Positions 42,388 through 52,919 of a DNA stretch of 64,000 bases are shown here, one piece after another (positions within the stretch are counted from its first letter, which is position 1; each line of letters starts with the position of its first letter). Source of the DNA: Streptomyces liangshanensis (lineage in GTDB: Bacteria; Actinomycetota; Actinomycetes; Streptomycetales; Streptomycetaceae); assembly GCF_011694815.1 (NCBI RefSeq), contig NZ_CP050177.1, positions 7,137,501 to 7,201,500 on the forward strand, written 5' to 3'. Below the pieces are notes generated by a model. That model saw only the letters and a list, made by a program, of their open reading frames with translations, had not been told where the DNA came from and searched no databases. Made by a program: the position numbers and the translations under genes.

Positions 42388-43188
42388 TCACACCCCCACG
42401 CCCACGCCGCCGGGACCGTAGGCGGGGACGGGGAAGCGGGCCGACATGGTGTCGAACGTGCGCTGTTCGGCGGTGCGTCGCGAGGTGAACTCGGGCGTCG
42501 CCGTCGGACCGTACCCGACTTCCGGATGGGTGCCGTCCAGCAGCGGGAAGACGGTGTCGCAGAAGTCGTCCGGGTCCGCGCCGTGCGCCTGGCCGGGCCC
42601 GGCGAGCGCGGTGGCCACCGCCGGGGGCATGAGCTCCACCACGCGGAGCGGGGTGGCCTTCAGCGCGTGCCGCAGGTTCACGGTGTAACTGTGCAGCGCG
42701 GCCTTCGCGGCGCTGTAGAGCGGGGCGAACGGCTGGGGGAAGAAGGCCCCGCCGGAGGTGACGTTGATCAGGACGCCGGGACGGCCGTGGGCCAGCATGT
42801 GCGGGACGAGCAGCCGCCCGAGGTGCACCGGTGCGGCGAGCAGGATGTCGATCTCGTTCTGCGCCTCGGCCCAGGGGGAGTGGTCGGAAGCGATGCCCAC
42901 ACGCCGCTGGACGCCGGCGTTGTTGATCAGTACACGCAGTTCCGGCAGGGTCCTCCGGACCTGATCGGCCAGCTGCTCCCGTCCTTCCGGGGTGGCGATG
43001 TCGTTCGTGAAGGTCTCGATGCCGGGGAGGCGGTCGGCCACCGCGGCGAGCCGGTCGGGGCGGCGGCCGGTGATCATGACGCGGTGTCCGGCGGCGAGAT
43101 GCCGTTCGGCCAGGCCCAGACCGATGCCTGATCCGCCGCCGGTGATGAGCACGGTCTGCCGCTGCGAGCGTTTCGTTTGGGTTTCCAT
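42388..43188 (-). CDS. SDR family oxidoreductase (DltE-like)
   Basis: 266 aa. Rossmann NAD(P) motif TGGGSGIGLGLAERH, NNAGVQ, and catalytic YSAAKAA (Tyr/Lys) with the upstream Ser in VTSGGAFF. ITGRRPDRLAAVADRLPGI and the C-terminal region resemble the DltE-type short-chain dehydrogenases. ATG 43188 lies inside the shared operator arm (43185-43194), so the transcript is probably leaderless or very short. Divergent from the MarR gene, which is its likely repressor; substrate unknown. Confidence 0.9.
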   Translation of the reverse strand: METQTKRSQRQTVLITGGGSGIGLGLAERHLAAGHRVMITGRRPDRLAAVADRLPGIETFTNDIATPEGREQLADQVRRTLPELRVLINNAGVQRRVGIASDHSPWAEAQNEIDILLAAPVHLGRLLVPHMLAHGRPGVLINVTSGGAFFPQPFAPLYSAAKAALHSYTVNLRHALKATPLRVVELMPPAVATALAGPGQAHGADPDDFCDTVFPLLDGTHPEVGYGPTATPEFTSRRTAEQRTFDTMSARFPVPAYGPGGVGVGV

Positions 43189-43222
43189 GTAAACCATCAT
43201 GCGCCCGTTCGTGTTTACATGG
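43185..43222. promoter_or_regulatory. Shared operator of the SDR/MarR pair
   Basis: CCATGTAAAC (43185-43194) and GTTTACATGG (43213-43222) are perfect 10-bp inverted repeats 18 bp apart in the divergent intergenic region. One arm covers the SDR start codon. Confidence 0.7.
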
Positions 43223-43245
43223 CAACCGCGAGGTAGGGTGTGCCC

Positions 43246-43695
43246 ATGACGCAGCCCCTGGACGATGCCGAGATGGCACGGTGGATCGCCTGGAAGCAGG
43301 CGAACGACGCGGTTCTCGGCGCGGTCGCGCAGGAGATCCACGATGCGTCGGGGCTGTCCGCGCCCGACTTCGCGGTCCTCTCGCGCGTGATCGAGAACGG
43401 CGACGGCCGCATGCCCCAACTCGACCTCGGCGCCATGCTGGACTGGAAACGCGCGCGTCTGTCGCGTCAGCTGTCCCGGATGGCCGAGCGGGGGCTCCTC
43501 CGGCGTGAGGACGGACCGGGCAGGCGCGTGCTGGTCGTTGCCACGGACGAAGGTCGTACGGCCCTGTCCGTCGCCCGCCCGGCGCACGCGCGGGCGGTCC
43601 GCCGTGCCCTGCTCGCGCGCACCGGCCCGGCCGGCGGCGACGCCTTCTGGCAAGTCGTCCAGGACATCGCCACGCCTCCGGAGGCGGCCTCGTAG
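43246..43695 (+). CDS. MarR family regulator
   Basis: 149 aa. The HTH region LDLGAMLDWKRARLSRQLSRM and wing LRREDGPGRRVLVVATDEGR follow the MarR pattern; WIAWKQANDAVLGAVAQEIH is the N-terminal dimerisation helix. It is divergent from the SDR gene, with the 10-bp inverted repeat between. ATG 43246 after GAGGTAGGG; GTG 43240 would add MP. Ligand unknown. Confidence 0.85.
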   Translation: MTQPLDDAEMARWIAWKQANDAVLGAVAQEIHDASGLSAPDFAVLSRVIENGDGRMPQLDLGAMLDWKRARLSRQLSRMAERGLLRREDGPGRRVLVVATDEGRTALSVARPAHARAVRRALLARTGPAGGDAFWQVVQDIATPPEAAS

Positions 43696-43708
43696 GCCTC
43701 GGGGATAC

Positions 43709-43724
43709 TTGACCGATCGTTTCC
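43709..43724. promoter_or_regulatory. Predicted TetR operator upstream of the tetR gene
   Basis: TTGACCGATCGTTTCC is repeated in inverted orientation, nearly unchanged, at 44380-44394 (GGAACGATCGGTCAA), upstream of the following SDR gene. The core ACGATCGGTC is partly palindromic (CGATCG). Confidence 0.7.
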
Positions 43725-43744
43725 GTATCTCCTAGGGTTCGGGC

Positions 43745-44329
43745 ATGCCCAGGACCAAGGAATTCGACCCGGACGCCGCGCTGCGGTCAGCCCTCGACCT
43801 GTTCTGGCAGCGGGGGTACGAGGCGACCTCGATGGCGGACCTCGTCGAACGCCTCGGCATCGGGCGCGCCAGCGTCTACGCCACCTTCGGCAGCAAGCAC
43901 GAGCTCTATCTGAAGGCGCTGGACCGGTACAACGAGAGCCGGGACGCGGAGCTCCTGGCGGAACTGTCCCGGCCCGGCCCCGTGCTGCCGGCCGTACGGA
44001 CGGTGGTACGGCGGTTCGCGGCCGAGGCGACCTCCGAAGAACAGCGTGGCAAAGGGTGCTTCGTCACCAACACCGCCACCGAGCTGGGCGCGCGGGACCC
44101 GGCGGCGGCCCGCAGGGTCGAGGCGAGCTGGGCCCACCTGGAGACCCTGCTGCACGCGGCGCTCGCGCGGGCCCGCGCCCAGGGCGAACTGTCCGAGGAC
44201 CGCGACCCGCGCGCACTCGCGCGGATGCTGCTGGTACTGATGCAGGGCCTGCGCGTGGTCGGCAAGGCGTCGGACGACCCGGGCCGGGTGCGGGACGCGG
44301 CCGAGCAGGCGCTGGGACTCCTGGACTGA
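43745..44329 (+). CDS. TetR family regulator
   Basis: 194 aa. FWQRGYEATSMADLVERLGI and GRASVYATFGSKHELYLKAL are the TetR HTH, with the conserved FxSKxEL block. The C-terminal region (CFVTNTATELGARDPAAARR) is the TetR_C type of the AcrR/YxaF-like group. The shared operators before this gene and the SDR at 44482 indicate autoregulation and control of that oxidoreductase. Confidence 0.9.
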   Translation: MPRTKEFDPDAALRSALDLFWQRGYEATSMADLVERLGIGRASVYATFGSKHELYLKALDRYNESRDAELLAELSRPGPVLPAVRTVVRRFAAEATSEEQRGKGCFVTNTATELGARDPAAARRVEASWAHLETLLHAALARARAQGELSEDRDPRALARMLLVLMQGLRVVGKASDDPGRVRDAAEQALGLLD

Positions 44330-44379
44330 ACGACCGGACGACGGAACGACTGAACCGAGCCTGACGGCGCCTGAATTGT

Positions 44380-44394
44380 GGAACGATCGGTCAA
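44380..44394. promoter_or_regulatory. Predicted TetR operator upstream of the SDR gene
   Basis: GGAACGATCGGTCAA, the inverted copy of the site at 43709, 88 bp upstream of the SDR start codon. Confidence 0.7.
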
Positions 44395-44481
44395 TTAACA
44401 GGGCGGCCCCCGTCCGTGTGCTCCTGCGACCTTCGCCCCACCACCCCCCGGCAGCCCCCGCCCGACCAAGGAGTCAGCACG

Positions 44482-45246
44482 ATGACCGCACGCTTCGCCG
44501 GCAAGACCGTCCTCGTCACCGGCGCGGGCTCCGGCCTCGGCCGGGCCGTCGCCCTCGCGTTCGCCGCCGAAGGAGCCTCGGTGGTCGTGGCCGGACGCAC
44601 CGCGCCCGCGCTCGACGAGACCGTCGCCCTGATCGGGAAGGCGGCCGGTACGGCGGTCGCCGTCACCGCCGACGTCACCCGCTCCCAGGACGTGGAAGCC
44701 CTGGTCGCCCGCACCGTCGAACACTTCGGCGGTCTCGATGTCGCCGTCAACAACGCGGGGATCTTCCGGGGAGGGACGCCTGTGGCGGACCTCCCGGAGG
44801 AGGACTGGCGCACCCTGCTCGACGTCAATGTCACCGGAGTCCTGTTCTGCCTCCAGGCCGAAGTCGCCCGGATGCGCCTCCAGCCCACCGGCGGGGCGAT
44901 CGTCAACATCGCCGCCAACCTCGGCGCGCACCGCCGTGTCCCGGGCCTGGCCGGCTACATCGCCACCAAGGCGGCCGTCTCCGCGCTGACCCGGGCCGCC
45001 GCCCTGGACCACATCGCCGAGGGGATCCGTATCAACGCGGTGAGCCCCGGCCCCTCCGCCACGCCGATGTCACTGCGCCCCGGTGAGACCGACGCCGACC
45101 GCGCCGAGCGCATGAAGAGGGTCTCCCCGCTGGGACGCGTCTCGTCCACCGCCGAGATCGCGGCGGCGGTGCTGTACCTGGCCTCACCGGACGCCGCCTC
45201 CGTGGTCGGCAGCGACCTGGTCGTCGACGGCGGCGCCGCGGCCTAG
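44482..45246 (+). CDS. SDR family NAD(P)-dependent oxidoreductase
   Basis: 254 aa, a classical SDR of the FabG/glucose-dehydrogenase type. TGAGSGLGRAVAL (cofactor), NNAGIFRGG, the YIATKAAV catalytic Tyr/Lys, and the C-terminal DGGAA ending. The upstream catalytic Ser position reads IVNIAANLGA, where many SDRs have SS; the usual Ser is replaced by Ala-Asn, which may alter activity. ATG 44482 follows AAGGAG. Probably repressed by the adjacent TetR protein. Confidence 0.9.
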   Translation: MTARFAGKTVLVTGAGSGLGRAVALAFAAEGASVVVAGRTAPALDETVALIGKAAGTAVAVTADVTRSQDVEALVARTVEHFGGLDVAVNNAGIFRGGTPVADLPEEDWRTLLDVNVTGVLFCLQAEVARMRLQPTGGAIVNIAANLGAHRRVPGLAGYIATKAAVSALTRAAALDHIAEGIRINAVSPGPSATPMSLRPGETDADRAERMKRVSPLGRVSSTAEIAAAVLYLASPDAASVVGSDLVVDGGAAA

Positions 45247-45269
45247 AAACAGACCCGTCGGCCACTGGT

Positions 45270-46121
45270 TCAGCCGCGGTCGGATCGCGGCTCCGCGGTG
45301 CGCTCCAGCGCGAGCGTGCCCAGGAGGGCGAGCGCCTCGGCCGAAGGGGTCGCCGCGTCGGCGTGATAGGCGACCAGGGTCTGGCCCTCGGTGCCGGCGA
45401 CGACCAACTTCTCGCGGTGCAGGACGAGTTCGCCCACCTCGGGGTGGTGCAGCCGGACCGGGCCGCCGCGAGGGCGTACCACGTCCTGGCGGGCCCAGAG
45501 GCGGCGGAAGTGGTCGCTCTTCAGCGACAGCTCGCCCACCAGCGCGACCATCCGCGGGTCGTCGGTCTCGGTGCCCATGGTGGCGCGGAGCTGGCCCACG
45601 GCCGCCGCGGTCGCGTGCTCCCAGTCCTCGTGCAGCTCCTTCTCGGCGGGGTCGAGGAACGCGGCGAGCAGCCGGTTCGCGCCGGGCCGCATGTGGGGCG
45701 AGAGGGCCTGAGCCGGGCCGTTGGCCGCGAGCACGTCCAGGTAGTGGTTCTGGACGAAGGCCGGCATGGGCAGGGCGTGGAGGAAGCGCAGCGTCCCGGC
45801 CGGGACCGTCTCGGGTGTACGGCTGCGCCGTCGCGGCCTGGGCCGTACCAGGGCGAGGGCGTACGCCTGCTGGTCGCCGTCCAGGCGCAGGACGCGGCCG
45901 ATCGCTTCGAGCACCTGGACCGACGGCGTACGGTCGCGGCCCTGCTCCAGGCGGAGGTAGTAGTCGGTGCTGACGCCGGCGAGCAGGGCGACCTCCTCGC
46001 GGCGCAGGCCCGGGGTGCGCCGGTGGCCGAGGCTCTCCAGCCCCACGTCCTCCGGGCGCACCCGCTCCCGGTGCGCGCGCAGGAAGTCACCCAGCGCGTT
46101 CGGAACGGTCGGTGTCTCCAT
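45270..46121 (-). CDS. XRE family regulator with MmyB-like ligand domain
   Basis: 283 aa. The N-terminal HTH (LGDFLRAHRERVRPEDVGL ... TPGLRREEVALLAGVSTDYY) and the C-terminal PAS-like MLTR/MmyB domain (PMPAFVQNHYLDVLAANGPA, FLDPAEKELHEDWE, GPVRLHHPEVGELVLHREK) are typical of a large actinobacterial regulator family. Divergent from the aldo/keto reductase at 46290, its likely target. Confidence 0.9.
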   Translation of the reverse strand: METPTVPNALGDFLRAHRERVRPEDVGLESLGHRRTPGLRREEVALLAGVSTDYYLRLEQGRDRTPSVQVLEAIGRVLRLDGDQQAYALALVRPRPRRRSRTPETVPAGTLRFLHALPMPAFVQNHYLDVLAANGPAQALSPHMRPGANRLLAAFLDPAEKELHEDWEHATAAAVGQLRATMGTETDDPRMVALVGELSLKSDHFRRLWARQDVVRPRGGPVRLHHPEVGELVLHREKLVVAGTEGQTLVAYHADAATPSAEALALLGTLALERTAEPRSDRG

Positions 46122-46289
46122 GCTTCCCAGGGTAGGCACCGGGACCGGCGCTGTGACTGTCCCGGATTGTCCCAGGAAGACGGGGGCCCTCCCTGCCGGT
46201 CCGTCGCGCGACAGCCTGGTGGACGGCGGGCCGCGGAACGGCGGCCCGAGCCGCACCGGCTCGGACGCCACGAGAGCAGGGAGCAGCAG

Positions 46290-47264
46290 ATGAAGCAGGT
46301 CAAGCAGGTGAAGCAGGTCAAGCTCGGCGGGGGGCTGACCGTCTCGGCGGAAGGCCTGGGCTGCATGGGGATGAGTTCGGTGTACGGCCACGCCGACTGG
46401 GACGAGTCGGTGGCCACGATCCGCCGCGCCCTCGACCTGGGCATCACCCACATCGACACCGCCAACGCCTACGGCCAGGGTCACAACGAGGTCCTGGTCG
46501 GCCGCGCGGTCGCCGGCCGCCGGGACGACGTCACCCTCGCCACCAAGGTCGGGATGGACTTCACGACAGGCCGCGGCAAGGTCGTCATCAACAACGACCC
46601 CGCCCACATCAAGGCCGCCGCCGACGCGTCGCTGCTCCGCCTGGGCACCGACCGTATCGACCTGTACTACCTCCACCGGGTCGACCCCGGCGTTCCGCTG
46701 GAGGAGTCGGTCGGCGCGATGGCGGAACTCGTCGCCGAGGGCAAGGTCCGGCACCTGGGCCTCTCCGAGGTCAGCGGCGAGCAGTTGCGGGCGGCGTACG
46801 CGGTGCATCCGATCGCTGCGGTGCAGAGCGAGTACTCGCTGTGGACGCGCGACCCGGAGACCGTCGTCGCCGGCGTGGCCGCGGAGCTGGGGGTCGGGCT
46901 GGTGGCGTACGCCCCGCTGGGGCGCGGCTTCCTGACCGGAACGGTCGACGCGGGCGCGCTGGCCGCCGACGACGGGCGGCGCCGGCTCGCCCGGTTCACG
47001 GCGGAGGCCGCCGCCGCGAACCAGGCCCTCGCCGACGTGGTGAAGGAGATCGCCGCGGCCAGGGGTGTCCACGCGGGGCAGGTGGCCCTCGCCTGGGTCG
47101 TCTCCCGGGGCGAGCGGCTCGGCACCCCGGTGGTCCCGATCCCCGGCACGAAGCGGGTGACGTGGCTGGAGCAGAACGCCGCGGCTCTCGACGTCGAGCT
47201 GAGCGCCGGGGACCTCACGACCCTGGACGCGCTGGCCGCCGGCGTGGTCGGCGCCCGGTACTGA
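46290..47264 (+). CDS. Aldo/keto reductase
   Basis: 324 aa, (beta/alpha)8 NADPH-dependent oxidoreductase. Catalytic tetrad region: D in ITHIDTANAYG, Y in AYGQGHNE, K in LATKVGM and H in YYLHRVDP. GLGCMGMSS and GTPVVPIPGTKRVTWLEQN are conserved cofactor segments. The N-terminus carries a QVKQVKQVK repeat from a 9-bp tandem, probably a late expansion. Likely detoxifies aldehydes or ketones; controlled by the divergent XRE regulator. Confidence 0.92.
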   Translation: MKQVKQVKQVKLGGGLTVSAEGLGCMGMSSVYGHADWDESVATIRRALDLGITHIDTANAYGQGHNEVLVGRAVAGRRDDVTLATKVGMDFTTGRGKVVINNDPAHIKAAADASLLRLGTDRIDLYYLHRVDPGVPLEESVGAMAELVAEGKVRHLGLSEVSGEQLRAAYAVHPIAAVQSEYSLWTRDPETVVAGVAAELGVGLVAYAPLGRGFLTGTVDAGALAADDGRRRLARFTAEAAAANQALADVVKEIAAARGVHAGQVALAWVVSRGERLGTPVVPIPGTKRVTWLEQNAAALDVELSAGDLTTLDALAAGVVGARY

Positions 47265-47390
47265 GGCGTCGCCGACCCCACCCGTCGTACGATCCTCGAC
47301 GAGCTCGCGGACAGGTCCGGGCAGCCGCTGTTCGAGATCTGCTGGAGGCCGCCGCCCGACACCTCCACCCCTGGACCGGAAGAGAGCACT
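47265..47390 (+). pseudogene. ArsR regulator relic
   Basis: The spacer before the VOC gene reads GVADPTRRTILDELADRSGQ then PLFEIC in one frame, the winged-helix start of ArsR-family regulators. The central part is missing; DLLEAAARHLHPW in a second frame resembles its C-terminal tail. ArsR/VOC pairs are common in actinobacteria, so this is probably the deleted partner of the VOC gene. Confidence 0.65.
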
Positions 47391-47392
47391 CC

Positions 47393-47785
47393 ATGAAGAT
47401 CCGTCTGACCAGCGTCTTCGTCGACGACCAGGCCGAGGCCCTGCGCTTCTACACCGAGATCCTCGGTTTCGTGAAGAAGCACGACGTCCCGGTGGGCGGG
47501 GAGCACCGGTGGCTGACCGTCGTCTCGCCGACCGAGCCCGGCGGCACCGAACTCCTCCTGGAACCCGCCGGCCACCCCGCCGTCAAGCCCTACCGCGACG
47601 CCCTCGCCGCGGACGGCATCCCGAGCCACCAGTTCGCCGTCGAGGACGTACGGGCGGAGTACGAGCGACTGCGCGGCCTCGGCGTCGTCTTCACCCAGGA
47701 ACCCCTGGAGGCGGGCCCGATCACCACCGCCGTCCTCGACGACACCTGCGGCAACCTCATCCAGATCGCGACCCAGCCGGAGTAA
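47393..47785 (+). CDS. VOC family (glyoxalase/bleomycin-resistance) protein
   Basis: 130 aa. Two betaalphabetabetabeta modules: MKIRLTSVFVDDQAEALRFY, LGFVKKHDVPVGGEHRWLTV, then SHQFAVEDVRAEYERLRGLG, DTCGNLIQIATQPE. Candidate metal ligands are His and Glu near the ends of the second and last strands. Probably a dimeric detoxification or resistance protein. Its ArsR regulator survives only as a relic just upstream. Confidence 0.88.
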   Translation: MKIRLTSVFVDDQAEALRFYTEILGFVKKHDVPVGGEHRWLTVVSPTEPGGTELLLEPAGHPAVKPYRDALAADGIPSHQFAVEDVRAEYERLRGLGVVFTQEPLEAGPITTAVLDDTCGNLIQIATQPE

Positions 47786-47799
47786 GCCACAAAAGCGAA

Positions 47800-47838
47800 C
47801 GGCCGGGCGTCCGCACCATCGGTGCGGGCACCCGGCCG
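47800..47838. terminator. Bidirectional terminator between VOC and icd genes
   Basis: CGGCCGGG and CCGCACC (47800-47817) pair with GGTGCGG and CCCGGCCG (47821-47838) around ATC, with a 3-nt internal bulge on both sides. Lies between the convergent genes. Confidence 0.8.
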
Positions 47839-47860
47839 CTCAGGTTCGGCGGACGGACCG

Positions 47861-50080
<2,220 letters not shown>

Positions 50081-50110
50081 CAGGTGCTCCGCTCCACGTC
50101 TGCGACATTG

Positions 50111-50122
50111 CTTGATATCAAG
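50111..50122. promoter_or_regulatory. Palindrome upstream of icd
   Basis: CTTGATATCAAG, a perfect 12-bp palindrome 31 bp upstream of the icd start codon, in a short AT-rich island. Possible operator. Confidence 0.5.
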
Positions 50123-50236
50123 ATATCCCGTGGACGCCCACCTCTGGCCAGGGCCCTGCCCGCTCCGTCCGGCCGGGCCGGTCACCGTTCTCCCCGAAGC
50201 GGGCCCAACGCACCACCGAACCATGCATATAGTTGG

Positions 50237-50260
50237 TTCCAGGACAAATTCCAGGACAAA
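50237..50260 (+). repeat. 12-bp tandem direct repeat
   Basis: TTCCAGGACAAA occurs twice in perfect tandem, 97 bp upstream of the SpoIIE phosphatase start. Unit length near one helical turn suggests a binding site. Confidence 0.6.
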
Positions 50261-50355
50261 AGGGTCCCCTGTCCGTCCGTACCGCCCCGCCGGTACCCGC
50301 CAGCGCCGTCGCATGAGTGCTGTCCCGCCAACGCCGCCGAGGAAGGGCAGACCAC

Positions 50356-52053
50356 ATGGAGCGCCGCAGCGCCCGATCCGCGCCGGACCGTGACGCGACC
50401 CTCCAGGCACTGGGCGCCGACCTCAGGGCGGCCCTCCCCAGGACGCTGGCGGCGAACCGGATGGGCGGATTCCTGCGCGACCTGCGATCCGACCTGATCT
50501 TCCTGGACGAGGGCGCCCTCGCGGTCTTCGACCTCCCGCCCGACGGCTTCGACGGCCGCCCGGAGACCCTCTACGCGCGCATGGTGCCCGAGGACGTGGC
50601 CGGCTTCCGCGAGATGGTCTCCCGGGCCCGGTCCGAGCCCGGCGACTACGGCACGTACTTCCGCATCCTGGGCGCCGACGGCACCATCCGCTGGGCGCAC
50701 ACCCAGGGCGTCGTCGAACGGGACGCCGAGGGCAACCCGCTGCGCGCCATCGGCATCGTCAGGGACGCGAGCGCCGAGCTGCGGCACGTCGCCCAGCAGG
50801 CCGTCCTGGAGCCGCAGCGCCGCCATCAGAACGACGTGGTCACGGCGACCACCGCCGCCCTCTCCCGGGCGCTGACCGTCGAGGACGTCCTCGACGCGCT
50901 CACCAGCCGGGAGATCCTCGGCCCGGTGGGCGCCCAGGCGATCTCCCTCACCGTCCTCGACCAGGACCGGCTGCGCCGTATCGCCGTCGCGAGCCTGCCC
51001 ATGACGATGCGGGAGGAGATGGAGTTCTCCCGGATCGACGCCGACCTGCCGGTCGCCGAGGCCTTCCGCAGCCACCGCCCCGTGTTCATCACCCGGGCGA
51101 GCGTCGAGGCCGAGTGGCCGCAGCTGTGGCCGCACGTCAAGGACACACCCCTCACCGCGGGCGCGATCCTCCCCCTGATCGCCCAGGCCCGCCCCACCGG
51201 CGTGCTGTCGATCATGTACGAGGGCAAGACGGCGTTCACCCCCGAGGAACAGAACCTCCTGCTCGCCCTCGCGGCCACCATCGCCCAGTCCGTGCAGCGG
51301 GCCGCGCTGTACGACGAGGAGCACGCCATGGCCGTCGGGCTCCAGCAGTCGATGCTGCCGGCGACCATCCCCGACATGCCGGGCGTACGGGTCGCCGTCC
51401 GCTACCAGCCGGCCCGCACCGGCCATCAGATCGGCGGCGACTGGTACGACGTCGTCCCCCTCAGGGGCGGCCGGGTCGGCCTCGTCGTGGGGGACGTCCA
51501 AGGACACGACATCCAGGCGTCCGCCGTCATGGGCCAGCTGCGCACGGCCCTGCGCGCGTACGCCGCCGAGGGGCACGCCCCGGCGGCCGTCATGGCCCGT
51601 GCGTCGAGGTTCCTCCAGGACCTGGACACCGACCGCCTCGCCACCTGCATCTACGTCGACCTCGACCCGGCGACCGGCCGGGCCCGGCTGGTACGGGCCG
51701 GGCACCCGGGCCCCGTGATCCGCCACGCCGACGGCAGCAGCAGCAGTCCCGACGTGGCGGGCGGGCTGCCGTTCGGGCTCCTCCAGTACAGCGACGCGCC
51801 CTACCCCACCACCGAGCTGGTCCTCGGGCCCGACGAGACGCTCCTGCTCTGCACGGACGGACTGCTCGAATTCCGTGGTGAGGACATCGATGTCGGGGAG
51901 CGCCGGATCAGGAGCGCGCTGTACGACGGACCCGGCGACCTCGACCGGCTGGCCGAGTACATCGTCGACACGATCGAGACCAGGCAGGGCCAGGAGGACG
52001 ACGTGGCCCTGCTGCTGGCCACCCTGGCGCCGGGGCGGGACACCGCCGCGTAA
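50356..52053 (+). CDS. PAS-GAF-PP2C (SpoIIE/RsbU) phosphatase
   Basis: 565 aa. PAS domain about 35-150 ([39 protein letters not shown]), GAF about 175-330, phosphatase about 335-560 with HQIGGDWYD (near 359), [17 protein letters not shown] and EDDVALLLA as metal-site motifs. Likely dephosphorylates an anti-anti-sigma factor in response to redox or small-molecule signals. ATG 50356 after GGAAGGG. A second such phosphatase is at 7910. Confidence 0.92.
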   Translation: MERRSARSAPDRDATLQALGADLRAALPRTLAANRMGGFLRDLRSDLIFLDEGALAVFDLPPDGFDGRPETLYARMVPEDVAGFREMVSRARSEPGDYGTYFRILGADGTIRWAHTQGVVERDAEGNPLRAIGIVRDASAELRHVAQQAVLEPQRRHQNDVVTATTAALSRALTVEDVLDALTSREILGPVGAQAISLTVLDQDRLRRIAVASLPMTMREEMEFSRIDADLPVAEAFRSHRPVFITRASVEAEWPQLWPHVKDTPLTAGAILPLIAQARPTGVLSIMYEGKTAFTPEEQNLLLALAATIAQSVQRAALYDEEHAMAVGLQQSMLPATIPDMPGVRVAVRYQPARTGHQIGGDWYDVVPLRGGRVGLVVGDVQGHDIQASAVMGQLRTALRAYAAEGHAPAAVMARASRFLQDLDTDRLATCIYVDLDPATGRARLVRAGHPGPVIRHADGSSSSPDVAGGLPFGLLQYSDAPYPTTELVLGPDETLLLCTDGLLEFRGEDIDVGERRIRSALYDGPGDLDRLAEYIVDTIETRQGQEDDVALLLATLAPGRDTAA

Positions 52054-52054
52054 C

Positions 52055-52099
52055 GCGTCCTCCTAAGGAGGGCAGGGCAACGCGCCCTCCTAAGGACGC
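52055..52099. terminator. Hairpin between convergent genes
   Basis: The arm 52055-52073 (GCGTCCTCCTAAGGAGGGC) pairs with GCCCTCCTAAGGACGC (52084-52099) across a 10-nt loop with a small bulge. It also overlaps the 3' end of the HAD gene. CCTCCTAAGGAGG within it is itself palindromic. Confidence 0.6.
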
Positions 52100-52785
52100 T
52101 CGTCCGGACCGAACACCCACGCGTGGGCCGCGTCCGCCGTGAAGGCCCGCTGGCCGCCCGGGAACAGCAGCCCGGCCGTGGCGTACACGGGATCGCCGGC
52201 CAGGGCGGCGACGTACGGGACGGCGACGCAGCGCATGCCCGCCGCGCGCGCGGCCTCCACCCCCGGGATCGCGTCCTCCAGGACCACACACTCGGCCGGC
52301 GCCGCCCCCAGCCGCCGGGCCGCCTCCAGGAACACGTCCGGGGCGGGCTTCCCGCGCGGCACCTCCTCCGCGGAGACCGTCGTCGTGAAGTACGCGTCCA
52401 GCCCCGTCACGTCCAGCACCGCGGTGATGGCCTCGCCCGACGACCCGGACGCCACCGCCATCCGTACACCCTCGGCATACAGCCGCTCCACGAACTTCCG
52501 CATCTCCGGGAACACCTCCGTGGAGGCGCGCACCAGGTCCAGGTAGAGCGCGTTCTTCTCGGCCAGCAGCCGCTCGACGGGGGCGTCGATGCCGTACTCC
52601 CCGCGCAGCGCCACCAGCGTCTCCCCGGTGCTGATCCCGATGAAACGGCTGTGGTGCTCCCACGTGTAGTCGTCGACGCCGTACCGGGCGAGCAGCCGCC
52701 GCCCGGCCTCGTAGTAGTTGGGTTCGCTGTCGATCAGGGTTCCGTCGAGATCGAAGATGACCGCCGGGACGCGCGAAAGGCTCAT
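52090..52785 (-). CDS. HAD family hydrolase (beta-phosphoglucomutase/GS1-like)
   Basis: 231 aa. Motif I FDLDGTLIDSEP, motif II VASGSSGEAI, motif III GKPAPDVFL and motif IV VVLEDAIPGVEAA show a complete HAD phosphatase site with a helical cap. Probably dephosphorylates a small sugar phosphate. ATG 52785; convergent with the phosphatase at 50356. Confidence 0.9.
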   Translation of the reverse strand: MSLSRVPAVIFDLDGTLIDSEPNYYEAGRRLLARYGVDDYTWEHHSRFIGISTGETLVALRGEYGIDAPVERLLAEKNALYLDLVRASTEVFPEMRKFVERLYAEGVRMAVASGSSGEAITAVLDVTGLDAYFTTTVSAEEVPRGKPAPDVFLEAARRLGAAPAECVVLEDAIPGVEAARAAGMRCVAVPYVAALAGDPVYATAGLLFPGGQRAFTADAAHAWVFGPDERP

Positions 52786-52859
52786 GTCCCCAGCATGCCA
52801 AGCCGCGGCCCGGGTACACGCGGGGACGGCGCGGGAGCCGGACCCATGCGGTGGGAAAT

Positions 52860-52870
52860 TGGTCCAGACC
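52860..52870. promoter_or_regulatory. DasR-like half-site TGGTCCAGACC
   Basis: Identical 11 bases to the box before the chitinase gene (41098-41108), in an ATT-TGGTCCAGACC-GCC context, 50 bp upstream of the lactonase-family gene. Possibly a dre site. Confidence 0.55.
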
Positions 52871-52919
52871 GCCTGCTACGGTCGCCCCGGCGAGTTTCGG
52901 TCGAAGAGGGGACACACAC

